Assembly: GCA_963749035.1 (NCBI GenBank)
Contig: CAVVKW010000002.1
Coordinates: forward strand, 1,116,001-1,180,000
Reading direction: 5' to 3'
From: CAVVKW01 sp963749035
GTDB lineage: Bacteria; Verrucomicrobiota; Verrucomicrobiia; Chthoniobacterales; JAATET01
DNA length: 64,000 nt
The notes below the pieces were generated by a model. The model made no database searches. It had not been told where the DNA came from and worked only from the letters and a program-made list of their open reading frames with translations. Positions 7,378 through 16,089 of the stretch are shown here, one piece after another (within the stretch, counting starts at the first letter, position 1; every line of letters begins with the position of its first letter). The translations under genes were made by a program, and so were the position numbers.

Positions 7378-8934
7378 ATGTCCGACCAGGTTAAGATTTT
7401 TGACACGACGTTGCGTGACGGTGAGCAGTGCCCCGGAGCGTCGATGAATTTGCGCGAAAAGATGGAGATCGCGCGACAGCTCGGGCGTTTGAACGTCGAC
7501 GTGATCGAGGCGGGGTTCCCGGTGATTAGCGACGGCGATTTTGCCTCGGTGAAAATGATCGCCGAGGAAGTGCGAGGGCCGGTGATTTGCGGGCTGGCGC
7601 GTTGCGTGGCGAAGGACATCGACGCGGCGGGAGCTGCCGTGAAGCCGGCGGGTGATCGGGGCCGGGTGCACGTGTTTCTGGCTACGTCGGCGATTCATCG
7701 CGAATACAAGTTGAAGAAGGCGGAGGCGGAGATCATCCGCATGGCGGTCGAGGGGGTGAAGCGCGCGCGTGGACTGGTGAAGGACGTGGAATTCTCGCCC
7801 GAGGACGCGTCGCGGACCGAGCCGGAGTTCCTGGCCAAGGTCGTGGAAGCGGTCATCGAGGCTGGTGCGACGACGGTGAACATCCCGGATACCGTCGGCT
7901 GGGCGATGCCGGAGCAATACGCGGAGTTGATCGGCTACTTGCGGTCGAACGTGCGAAACATCGATGACGCGGTCATTAGCGTGCATTGCCACGACGACCT
8001 GGGCTTGGCGGTCGCGAATTCTTTGGCGGCGGTGCGAGCGGGAGCGCGGCAGGTCGAGGGGACGTTTAATGGCATCGGCGAGCGGGCGGGGAACTGCGCG
8101 TTGGAAGAGGTCGTGATGGCGGTGCGGACACGGCCCGATTATTTCGGCGGCGTGGAGACCGGAGTCGTGTCGACGGAGATCCTGAAAACGTCGAGGTTGA
8201 TCGCGCGGATGAGCGGGCTGCAGGTGGCGCGGAGCAAAGCGATCGTCGGCGAGAACGCGTTTGCGCACAGCTCGGGGATTCATCAGGACGGGATTCTGAA
8301 GAAGCGCGAGACTTACGAGATCATGGACCCCAAGGACGTGGGCTGGGGTGGCACGGAGCTGCCGCTGACAAAACACAGTGGGCGTCACGCGATGGTCGCG
8401 CGGCTGGAGCACCTGGGGTTCAAGTTGACCGACGAGGAGATCGGGACCGTTTTTGGCCGCTTCAAGGAGGTCGGCGACAAGAAGAAGTTCGTTTACGACG
8501 ACGACTTGTCGGCGTTGGTCGATGACTCGATTGGCAATGCGAACGAGACCTACGCCTTGGAATACATCCACGTGACGAGCGGGTCGACGACCGTGCCGAC
8601 GGCGACCGTGAAAGTGCGTCGCGGGCAGGAATTTTTAACGGATTCGAGCCCGGGAAATGGCGCGGTCGATGCTGCGATGCAGGCCATCGATCGGATCGCG
8701 GACCGTAAGGGCGTGCTGGCGTCGTATCACGTGGAAGCGGTGACGAGCGGGCGGGATTCGCTGGGCGAGGTGACGGTGAAGATCGATTTTGGCGACGGCG
8801 AACTGGTGACTGGCAAGGGCGCGAGCACCGACGTGGTCGAGGCGAGTGCGCGCGCTTACGTGAACGCGATCAACCGTGCGGTGGCGCTCGAGGCGTTGCA
8901 CCGCGATCCACGGATCGACGCGGGCGCGGTGTGA
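7378..8934 (+). CDS. leuA: 2-isopropylmalate synthase
   Basis: First committed step of leucine synthesis: acetyl-CoA plus 2-oxoisovalerate. 518 residues, the usual length of the long form. HMGL-like barrel with TLRDGEQCPGASM, the metal-binding HCHDDLGLAVAN and GIGERAGN, and a C-terminal LeuA dimer domain (about 380-510) that normally gives leucine feedback inhibition. Other leu genes are not adjacent. The start is preceded by a T-rich tract ending TTCCC rather than a Shine-Dalgarno sequence. I found no obvious T-box or leader peptide upstream. Confidence 0.95.
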   Translation: MSDQVKIFDTTLRDGEQCPGASMNLREKMEIARQLGRLNVDVIEAGFPVISDGDFASVKMIAEEVRGPVICGLARCVAKDIDAAGAAVKPAGDRGRVHVFLATSAIHREYKLKKAEAEIIRMAVEGVKRARGLVKDVEFSPEDASRTEPEFLAKVVEAVIEAGATTVNIPDTVGWAMPEQYAELIGYLRSNVRNIDDAVISVHCHDDLGLAVANSLAAVRAGARQVEGTFNGIGERAGNCALEEVVMAVRTRPDYFGGVETGVVSTEILKTSRLIARMSGLQVARSKAIVGENAFAHSSGIHQDGILKKRETYEIMDPKDVGWGGTELPLTKHSGRHAMVARLEHLGFKLTDEEIGTVFGRFKEVGDKKKFVYDDDLSALVDDSIGNANETYALEYIHVTSGSTTVPTATVKVRRGQEFLTDSSPGNGAVDAAMQAIDRIADRKGVLASYHVEAVTSGRDSLGEVTVKIDFGDGELVTGKGASTDVVEASARAYVNAINRAVALEALHRDPRIDAGAV

Positions 8935-9096
8935 GACGCGGGTGCCCGGTGTTTTCGGGTGGGTTGTCCTGATGGCGAGTCGGTGTCGGCGGCTCGCGAG
9001 GGTCAAATGACGCGTCGTGTTCGCGGGTTCGCTCAGCGAGCGGACGTTGACGGAAGGGCCGAACGTGACTAAACGGCACTGTCGTTTCACGAATAC

Positions 9097-9906
9097 ATGC
9101 CGGATCAATACAGCCATATCGCCGTTGCCTCGACGTTCTCGCCGAGGTTTTTGGCCGTTCTCGCGGCAGCGGATCGAGTGGCTACCTTGGTCGGCGCGAG
9201 CCTGAGCATTATCCACGCGGACGAGGAAGACGACGAGCGGGTCAAACGGTTCGCGGCGGCGATGCGCGAACTCGACCGTTCGGAATCAACGCCGGTGCTG
9301 TGGGGTCGAGCCGCGACACCTGTCGATGCCATTCTCGGTGCGTGTAAGCAGAACAAGATCGACCTTCTGATCGCCGGTGCGCTCGAGCGGGAGAAGCGGG
9401 ATGGTGAACATCGCAATTTTCTGGGCGGCGTCGCTCGCGAGCTTCTCCAGCGTTGCCGGTGCGATCTGCTGCTCTTCCCCCGACCGGAGGAACTTCAACG
9501 GGAGATGGAATCGATTCTGGTGCAGGTCGATCTGAAGAATCTCTCGATCGAATTGTTGAACCAAGCCTGCCGATTGGCAGACCGGCTTGGGGCAAAGCGT
9601 CTCGTGTTCTTCGCGGTGATCACGCCCTTTGACGAAGCGATCGCGTCTTCCGCCAGCGTGCGCTTGCCTTCGAACGAAGATGAATTCGCGGAGCTGCTCG
9701 ACGAGGTGGACGGGTTTGACGGGGAGGCTGACACGGCGATCATCCGCTCGAATACCGGCTTCGCGGCTTGTGACTACGTGGAGTCCTCGGGGGCGAACCT
9801 CTTGATCGTGCCGTGGCAGAGTGACAACGGGGTCAGGATGCTGCCGGTGCACATGGACTGGTTGCTACAGGTGATCCCGACGAACGTCTGGATGCTGGGA
9901 GATTGA
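9097..9906 (+). CDS. universal stress protein-like tandem-domain protein
   Basis: 269 residues with two Usp-like halves: YSHIAVASTFSPR opens the first and VQVDLKNLSIELLNQA the second. The usual ATP-binding loop (G-2x-G-9x-G-S/T) is absent from both halves, so it is probably a non-ATP-binding type. The ClC gene starts 40 bp downstream on the same strand, suggesting a two-gene unit for stress or ion homeostasis. Confidence 0.7.
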   Translation: MPDQYSHIAVASTFSPRFLAVLAAADRVATLVGASLSIIHADEEDDERVKRFAAAMRELDRSESTPVLWGRAATPVDAILGACKQNKIDLLIAGALEREKRDGEHRNFLGGVARELLQRCRCDLLLFPRPEELQREMESILVQVDLKNLSIELLNQACRLADRLGAKRLVFFAVITPFDEAIASSASVRLPSNEDEFAELLDEVDGFDGEADTAIIRSNTGFAACDYVESSGANLLIVPWQSDNGVRMLPVHMDWLLQVIPTNVWMLGD

Positions 9907-9946
9907 TGAGATCTCGGATCGTGGATCTCGGATTTTGGATTGAGCT

Positions 9947-11266
9947 TTGAAAGCGGTCGTCCTGGCTTTGATCGGAGCGATCTGCGCCGGGCTCGGGGCG
10001 CTGTATTTCGAATGGGTCGAAGGCTTGTCCGAGCAGGTGACCGGAAAAGTCTGGGAGACGTCGAGGTTCTGGATGTTTCTGATTATGCCGCTTGGACTGG
10101 GCGTGATTTTGTTTTTGCGGGACCGTTTTTTCGTTGGATCGGACGGAACGGGGATTCCGCAGACCATGGCAGCGCTGAAGCTCGGTCCGGGTGAGGAGCG
10201 GGATCGCCTCCTGTCGATGAGGATTGCGGTGGGCAAGATTCTGCTGACGACGCTGGGGTTGTTCTCCGGGCTGTCGATCGGGCGGGAGGGGCCGTCGGTG
10301 CAGGTCGGCGCCTGCTTCATGCATCTGGTCACGCGGTGGGCCGAGTTCCCGGTGCATCTCGCTCAGCGGGGTCTCATCCTGGCCGGCGGGGCGGCGGGGA
10401 TCGCAGCGGCGTTTAACGCGCCACTGGCTGGAATCGTCTTTTCCTTCGAGGAGATCGGTCGATCGTTTGAGAAGGAGAATCTCGGGACGTTGGTGCGCAC
10501 GGTCGCCATCGCCTGCCTGGTCTGCATGATCCCGTTTGGGGATTACTTCTTTTACGGGCGGATCGATTTCGGGCGGACGTTGCCGCTGGAGTTCCTGAGC
10601 GTGGGACCGTGGGTAGCCGTGATCGGGATCGCGGTGGTCGGCGGGGCTCTTGGTGGTGCGTTCTCCAAGTTGCTGCTTTGGGTGATGCCGATGGTGTCGG
10701 CCGTCATTCGTCGGCGGTTTTGGGTGATCGCGCTGGCATTTGGCCTGGGATCTGCCGGGCTGGCGGTGCTCTCGGACGGCTTGACTCTCGGAAGCGGCTA
10801 CCGGGAGGCGCAGGCCATGGTATTGGACGGTAGCGAAGGATACCTCCAAACGCTGAGCGAGGATGAGCGAGAGGAGATCGCCGCGACGCGGGCGGAAATC
10901 GGGCCGATGTATCCGGTCTATCGGGCGGCGGCATCGATGATGGCGTTGCTCACGGGCATCCCGGGGGGGCTCTTTGATCCATCGTTTTCGGTGGGGGCTG
11001 GTCTCGGCAAAATCGCGGCACCATGGTTGGCCTGGACCGGCGCACCGGTGCAGGGAGTCGTGCTGCTTTTCATCGTCGCCTACTTCTCGGGAGTGGTGCA
11101 GAGCCCGCTGACGTCGGTGGTGATCCTCGTGGAAATGACCGGGGCAGTGGCCTTCACGTTGCCGCTCGGGATTGCCGCGATCCTGGCTTTCGAAGTCTCT
11201 CGGCGGATCTGCCCGGTCGCGCTCTACGAAGCGCTGGCCGAGAACTTCATGCGGCGAACCGAATAA
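9947..11266 (+). CDS. clcA: ClC-type chloride channel/antiporter
   Basis: 439 residues, about ten or more membrane helices. Selectivity motifs are visible: GTGIPQ (the usual Ser of GSGIP replaced by Thr), GREGPSVQ with the gating Glu, and GIVFSFEEI matching the internal proton Glu of exchangers. The presence of both glutamates favours Cl-/H+ exchange over a passive channel. The start is TTG at 9947 with no in-frame ATG close by, so the N-terminus is uncertain. No CBS domain. Probably co-transcribed with the Usp-like gene. Confidence 0.88.
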   Translation: MKAVVLALIGAICAGLGALYFEWVEGLSEQVTGKVWETSRFWMFLIMPLGLGVILFLRDRFFVGSDGTGIPQTMAALKLGPGEERDRLLSMRIAVGKILLTTLGLFSGLSIGREGPSVQVGACFMHLVTRWAEFPVHLAQRGLILAGGAAGIAAAFNAPLAGIVFSFEEIGRSFEKENLGTLVRTVAIACLVCMIPFGDYFFYGRIDFGRTLPLEFLSVGPWVAVIGIAVVGGALGGAFSKLLLWVMPMVSAVIRRRFWVIALAFGLGSAGLAVLSDGLTLGSGYREAQAMVLDGSEGYLQTLSEDEREEIAATRAEIGPMYPVYRAAASMMALLTGIPGGLFDPSFSVGAGLGKIAAPWLAWTGAPVQGVVLLFIVAYFSGVVQSPLTSVVILVEMTGAVAFTLPLGIAAILAFEVSRRICPVALYEALAENFMRRTE

Positions 11267-11323
11267 GGTGCTGGATTGTCGCTTGTCAGCGAACGGGCCT
11301 CTGAGTAGCGTGCTCGGCTCTTC

Positions 11324-11662
11324 ATGAATCCGATGGACTTTCTCTTGCTCGCTCAGGCTGCCGAACCCGCCGCTCCGAACCCGCTCATGCAGTTTCTGCC
11401 GCTGGTCTTCATTTTCGTTATCTTCTACTTCCTGCTCATTCGTCCGCAGCAGAAGAAGGCGAAGGACCAGGCTGCGCTCGTCGCGGCCCTGCAGACGAAC
11501 GACCAAGTGGTGACCAACGCTGGGATCCACGGCACGATCACGAACGTGAAAGATCGGACGGTCATCGTCCGGGTCGCGGACAACGTCAAAATGGAATTTG
11601 ACCGCGGCGCGATCGTCACCGTCGTGAAGGGCGGTCAGGAAGTCGGCCAGAAGGCTTCGTAA
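11324..11662 (+). CDS. yajC: Sec translocon accessory subunit YajC
   Basis: 112 residues. One membrane helix (about 22-40), then the signature RPQQKKAKDQ and a small soluble domain with TNAGIHGTITNV. YajC joins SecDF in the inner membrane to help protein export. It lies 51 bp before secDF, the normal gene order. Confidence 0.95.
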   Translation: MNPMDFLLLAQAAEPAAPNPLMQFLPLVFIFVIFYFLLIRPQQKKAKDQAALVAALQTNDQVVTNAGIHGTITNVKDRTVIVRVADNVKMEFDRGAIVTVVKGGQEVGQKAS

Positions 11663-11713
11663 ACCGCGTCCGCCGGTCGTCCCGGCTCCACCCCAGCACC
11701 CCTTTTTATCCCC

Positions 11714-14080
11714 ATGTCTCCCGGATTGACGTTTGCTTTTGGCCTGCTGTTGCTGGCTTTGTTTGGCTGGTATTTTGCAACTGAACGCTTCGGCCGGAAG
11801 CGGTGGCTGGGAGTGGTGTTAACGGTTCTCCTCGTTGCGTTCTGCGCCGAGGAGCTGTTTCCGGTCAAAAAAAACATTCGTCTGGGACTCGACCTGCAGG
11901 GTGGCACGTCGTTCCTGATCCGACTCGTCCGCGAGCCGGGTGCGGAGCCGATCACGAAAGACCTGCTCGACCGGGCGGTCGAGGTCATCCGGAAGCGCGT
12001 CGACGCGTTCGGCGTTAGCGAGCCCGACATTTCGCCTCAGGGTGACGATCGCATTCTCGTGCAGATTCCTGGCCTCGATAACGAGGAAATGCAGCAAACG
12101 AAGGAGCAGCTGCAAAAGGTCGCTAAGCTGGAATTTTCGATCGTCGATCCGCGGGGGCAGTCGCTGCTTTCGCAGGTCGAGGCGGGAACGGCCATCATGC
12201 CACCGGGTCTTGTCGTCAAACAATACAGCCCCGATGAGGGCGAGGTGGATGCCGATGAAGAGAAGGTGACCATTCCGATGGTGATCAACCGGAAGGCGGA
12301 CTTCAGCGGCGAATACGTGACCAAAGCCTATCCGACCTACAGCAACGAAGGTTGGGGGATTAGCGTCGAGATGAACAGCGAGGGTGGAAAGCTCTTCGAC
12401 AACGTTGCCCGAGTGAACAAGGGCAACCAGATGGCGATCCTGCTCGACGGCGAGATTCTCTCCGCTCCGGTGCTCCAGACCGATCGATTCGGCGGGCGGA
12501 TGCAGATCTCGGGAAACTTCAAGGAGCAGGAAGCACGTGACCTTGCGAGTTCGCTCGAGAATCCGCTTCGCGTGCCGGTTGAAATCGAAGAAACGCGAAG
12601 CGTCTCGCCGACGTTGGGTGAGGATTCGATTCGCGCGGGATTTTACGCTGGCCTTCTCGGGCTGGGATTTGTCGTCGTCTTCGTCCTCATCTACTACCGC
12701 TTCGCGGGCGTGATTGCCCTGGTCGGCTTGGCCGTGAATATCCTGCTGCTCTTCGGAATGATGGCGATGTTCAATTTCGTCCTCACCCTTCCCGGTATCG
12801 CCGGCATCATCCTGACCATCGGCATGGCGGTGGACGCCAACGTTCTCATTTACGAGCGATTGCGGGAGGAATTGGCGGCTGGCAAGACAATCTCAGCCGC
12901 GGTCAACGGCGCGTATGAAAAAGCGTTCAGCGCGATCTTCGACGCAAATCTCACGACTCTCATCACCGCCGTTATTCTGTTTCTCCAGGCAACCGGCTCG
13001 GTGAAGGGCTTCGCGGTGACGCTGACACTCGGCATCATCGCCTCGATGTTCTCGGCTCTCTTGGTGACCCGGACGGCTTACCGCTGGCTCATCGAAAAGG
13101 GGCACCTCAAGAAGCTGACGATGATGAACATCATTCCGAAGAATCGGTTCGATTTCCTCGGCAAGCGGAAGTTTGCCGTGATGTTGTCGCTCGGACTGAT
13201 TCTCGGTTCGATTGCGATTTTCGCCATTCGCGGCGCCAATAATTTTGGCATCGATTTTCGAGGTGGTGATCTCCTCGTGGTCGATTCCGAGCAGCCGATC
13301 TCAGTGAAAGAGGCACGGGAAGCGGTCCCGGCAGATTTGCGCGAATCGGTGGTGATTCAGATGGAAAGCGAGGGGACGACCGAGATGTTGACCTTCCGCA
13401 GTCCCGAAGACACGGGGCGTGAAATTGTCGATGCGGTGGCAGCGGCTTACCCGGATCGTGGGGTCAAGGTCGAGGGTGAGGATACGGTTGGTGCCCGGAT
13501 CGGCATGGAGTTTGCCACTCGGGCTCTCTGGGCGCTCGGTCTCGGCATGGTCGGAATTCTTATCTACGTGACGCTCCGATTTGAATTTTCCTTCGCGCTC
13601 GGCGCGGTGGTCGCGGTTTTGCACGACGTGATCATCACGCTCGGGATGTTCTCGCTCATTGGCGGGGAGCTTTCTCTCGTGATGGTCGGCGCGATCCTCA
13701 CCATCGCGGGCTACTCGATTAATGACACGATCGTGGTCTTCGACCGTATCCGGGAGAGCTTGAAATCCGGGCGGGCCGGGTCCGTCCAAGATCTCATGAA
13801 TGAAGCCATCAACGATACGTTGGGTCGAACGATTCTTACGGGTGGCACGACGGCCCTCTCCGTTGGCGCGCTTTACGTATTCGGTGGGGCGGTGCTCGAA
13901 GATTTCGCGTTTGCGATTCTGATGGGAATCATCGTGGGAACCTTTTCGTCGATCTTTGTGGCCGCACCGATCGTGCTGTGGTGGACGAAGATCCGGGGTC
14001 ACAACATCCGCCGCGAGGTCCTGGAGAGCGAGGCGATGCGCCGGACTGCCAGTGGTTCGAAGGGAACGGCTGACGCGTAA
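11714..14080 (+). CDS. secDF: fused protein translocase subunit SecDF
   Basis: 788 residues joining SecD and SecF in one chain. The SecD half has LGLDLQGGTSFLIRL, a large periplasmic P1 domain (about 60-310) and the GMAVDANVLIYERLREE helix. The SecF half starts near residue 475 with IDFRGGDLL and later AGYSINDTIVVFDRIRE. The complex uses the proton gradient to pull secreted proteins across the membrane. Twelve helices are expected. The start is preceded by CTTTTTATCCCC, not a Shine-Dalgarno sequence. Confidence 0.96.
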   Translation: MSPGLTFAFGLLLLALFGWYFATERFGRKRWLGVVLTVLLVAFCAEELFPVKKNIRLGLDLQGGTSFLIRLVREPGAEPITKDLLDRAVEVIRKRVDAFGVSEPDISPQGDDRILVQIPGLDNEEMQQTKEQLQKVAKLEFSIVDPRGQSLLSQVEAGTAIMPPGLVVKQYSPDEGEVDADEEKVTIPMVINRKADFSGEYVTKAYPTYSNEGWGISVEMNSEGGKLFDNVARVNKGNQMAILLDGEILSAPVLQTDRFGGRMQISGNFKEQEARDLASSLENPLRVPVEIEETRSVSPTLGEDSIRAGFYAGLLGLGFVVVFVLIYYRFAGVIALVGLAVNILLLFGMMAMFNFVLTLPGIAGIILTIGMAVDANVLIYERLREELAAGKTISAAVNGAYEKAFSAIFDANLTTLITAVILFLQATGSVKGFAVTLTLGIIASMFSALLVTRTAYRWLIEKGHLKKLTMMNIIPKNRFDFLGKRKFAVMLSLGLILGSIAIFAIRGANNFGIDFRGGDLLVVDSEQPISVKEAREAVPADLRESVVIQMESEGTTEMLTFRSPEDTGREIVDAVAAAYPDRGVKVEGEDTVGARIGMEFATRALWALGLGMVGILIYVTLRFEFSFALGAVVAVLHDVIITLGMFSLIGGELSLVMVGAILTIAGYSINDTIVVFDRIRESLKSGRAGSVQDLMNEAINDTLGRTILTGGTTALSVGALYVFGGAVLEDFAFAILMGIIVGTFSSIFVAAPIVLWWTKIRGHNIRREVLESEAMRRTASGSKGTADA

Positions 14081-14288
14081 GGCCGGTCTGAAACTTGAAA
14101 CCCGAAGGGCCTCGTCCTTCCAAGTAGCCGGTAGAATCGGGCCCTCCGGGGACCGAATTTTCAAAGTGCCTGAGACGACCAGCTCACCGATCTAGAACCG
14201 GCGACGGTAATCGAACGACTTTCTCGGTGCTTCCGTCTTCCTTCTGCGTTGAACCCGGAGGTTCGTCCGTGCATTGTTTCGCGCCCCG

Positions 14289-15236
14289 ATGACGCTCGCG
14301 TATTACGTCCACGACCTGAGTCCGTTTTTAATCCACCTCTGGGGGTCGGTCGGTCTGCGGTGGTATGGTCTGGCCTACGTCGGGGCGTTTTTCGCGGGGA
14401 TCGTCGTTTACCGTTATCTTGCCCGTCGTGGCTATTCGGATCTCAAACCGGATCAGGTGAGTGATTTCATCATTTGGGGGGCGATTTTCGGCGTTTTGCT
14501 GGGGGGTCGCGTTGGCTACATGCTCTTCTATCGATTCAGCGATTTCGTCGCTGACCCGCTTAGCCTGATCCGCGTGTGGGACGGGGGAATGGCGAGTCAC
14601 GGCGGGATCATCGGGTTGGTTCTATTTACGCTGTGGTATTCCTGGCGTCACAAGGTTGGTTGGAGAAACGTGGGAGACAATCTCGTCGTCGTTGCGCCGA
14701 TCGGTTTGTTCTTCGGGCGCGTCGCCAACTTCATCAATGGCGAGCTTTACGGGCGTGCGGCGACGGTCCCCTGGGCCGTGCAGTTTCCAAAGGAACTGTA
14801 TTCGTCGGAGTTCCCGGTGGCGGCTCGAGGCGAAATCGTTCGGGGTGCGGTGGAGATCAATCCCGCTTGGACGTCGATCGAAGCGATCGTTCCGGCGAGT
14901 CGTCAGTCCGAGCCGCTTCAGGGAGTGCTGGCGGACGGACTGACTCCCCGGCATCCCTCGCAACTTTACGAAGCGGCTTTGGAGGGACTCGTGCTTTTCG
15001 CGATCCTTTGGGTGATGCGCACCCGATTCAAGTTGCGCGACGGCGTGATCACCGGCGCGTTCTTCATCGGATACGCCCTGTTACGGATCGCGGGTGAGGC
15101 GTTTCGCGAACCCGACGCGCCGCTGACCGGTCTGCTCACGCGGGGACAGTTTCTGTCGCTGTTTCTCGTGATCATTGGAATTGCTTTCATGATTTCCGCG
15201 AGAATCCGACCTCGGTGGGCACCAAAGTGGAGGTGA
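14289..15236 (+). CDS. lgt: prolipoprotein diacylglyceryl transferase
   Basis: 315 residues, seven predicted membrane helices. It moves diacylglycerol from phosphatidylglycerol to the lipobox Cys of prolipoproteins. The Lgt signature is complete (GRVANFINGELYGR), with HGGIIG earlier and HPSQLYEA later. The ATG at 14289 (MTLAYYVHDLS) is preferred over the frame start at 14274. Follows secDF by about 200 bp. Its substrates in this window include the lipoproteins at 38640-39041 and 44189-44689. Confidence 0.95.
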   Translation: MTLAYYVHDLSPFLIHLWGSVGLRWYGLAYVGAFFAGIVVYRYLARRGYSDLKPDQVSDFIIWGAIFGVLLGGRVGYMLFYRFSDFVADPLSLIRVWDGGMASHGGIIGLVLFTLWYSWRHKVGWRNVGDNLVVVAPIGLFFGRVANFINGELYGRAATVPWAVQFPKELYSSEFPVAARGEIVRGAVEINPAWTSIEAIVPASRQSEPLQGVLADGLTPRHPSQLYEAALEGLVLFAILWVMRTRFKLRDGVITGAFFIGYALLRIAGEAFREPDAPLTGLLTRGQFLSLFLVIIGIAFMISARIRPRWAPKWR

Positions 15237-15340
15237 GTTCCGTAATACCCAAAAAAAATGAGTCGGGGCACTGGAAAAACGTGCGTTTAATTGCAAATAA
15301 TGTTGACGCAACTCGGCACTCATAGACTCTCCCAGCGATT

Positions 15341-15430
15341 ATGTTGACTTTGACCGTATTTACAGTGATGGCGTCCCTTCTTCTCGGGTGCGTCTGGTGG
15401 GTTTGCCAGAACGACGTGGACCTCTCGTAG
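15341..15430 (+). CDS. possible 29-residue membrane peptide or small lipoprotein
   Basis: A short frame MLTLTVFTVMASLLLGCVWW with a hydrophilic tail to residue 29. It has one hydrophobic segment and a LLGC sequence like a lipobox. It lies in the 250-bp gap between lgt and the acetyltransferase gene. No ribosome site is visible, but few genes here have one. It may be chance. Confidence 0.25.
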   Translation: MLTLTVFTVMASLLLGCVWWVCQNDVDLS

Positions 15431-15486
15431 GTTTACCCGCGGAAAGCGACTGACGGGCAAGGCGGCCAGCGACTCGGGACGGAGAA

Positions 15487-16008
15487 ATGCGTGAAAAGTG
15501 GACGAGATTCAGGTGGAATTTGAAGAATTTCCCCGGTAGCGAAGGGTCGGAACTCGCACCCTACACGTTCCGCCGCGCGGAAGACGGCGAGTCTCCGGTC
15601 GTCGAGCGCTCCATCTTGGCTGCTTTTTCGCAAGACAGCGGCTGGAATGACGATTCCCGCGTTTTCGTTGAGTCGCTCGAATCCAAACTTGAAACGGCGT
15701 TTTCCGAGCAGCCTCCGCTCTGCGTCGTTGTCCAGCACGGATCCCGGATCATCGGCGCGTCCCTTCTCACCGTCGTCCCCGATGCACCTAATCATCTGCT
15801 GACCGGCCCTTGTATCCTCCACGAATATCGGAGTCGCGGGATTGGATCTGTTTTACTGCACGCCTCGCTCGCTGCGCTTCAGGAAATGGGCCTGAACGTG
15901 GCGCACGGCCTGGCCCCCCATCTCTCGCCGGCGGCCAAATACGTTTACCCGAAGTTCGGTGGGCTCCCTGAGTCGTGGCAGACGGACGAATCCAGACTCG
16001 CAGCCTGA
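15487..16008 (+). CDS. GNAT-family N-acetyltransferase
   Basis: 173 residues. The acetyl-CoA binding motif is at about 115-130 (EYRSRGIGSVLL, matching R-x-x-G-x-G). Upstream strands include LCVVVQHGSRIIGASLL. The substrate is unknown. The first 25 residues are not typical of the fold and the true start may be further in. It precedes uxaC by about 80 bp on the same strand. Confidence 0.75.
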   Translation: MREKWTRFRWNLKNFPGSEGSELAPYTFRRAEDGESPVVERSILAAFSQDSGWNDDSRVFVESLESKLETAFSEQPPLCVVVQHGSRIIGASLLTVVPDAPNHLLTGPCILHEYRSRGIGSVLLHASLAALQEMGLNVAHGLAPHLSPAAKYVYPKFGGLPESWQTDESRLAA

Positions 16009-16089
16009 GCGGCCGATGAGCGGGCATTTTTGGGCGTAGTGCGATTCCCGGTTGGCGTCGGTGAAGTCAGCGGGTAAAACGGAACGGCA

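Noticed and set aside
7291..8571. Long open frame antisense to leuA (426 codons)
   Set aside because: leuA on the plus strand has complete family motifs; the antisense translation is His/Arg-rich with no domain. GC-rich genes commonly leave such mirror frames.
9833..11530. 565-codon open frame antisense to the ClC gene
   Set aside because: Its translation is low-complexity Arg/His/Gln and it covers a clear membrane transporter on the other strand.
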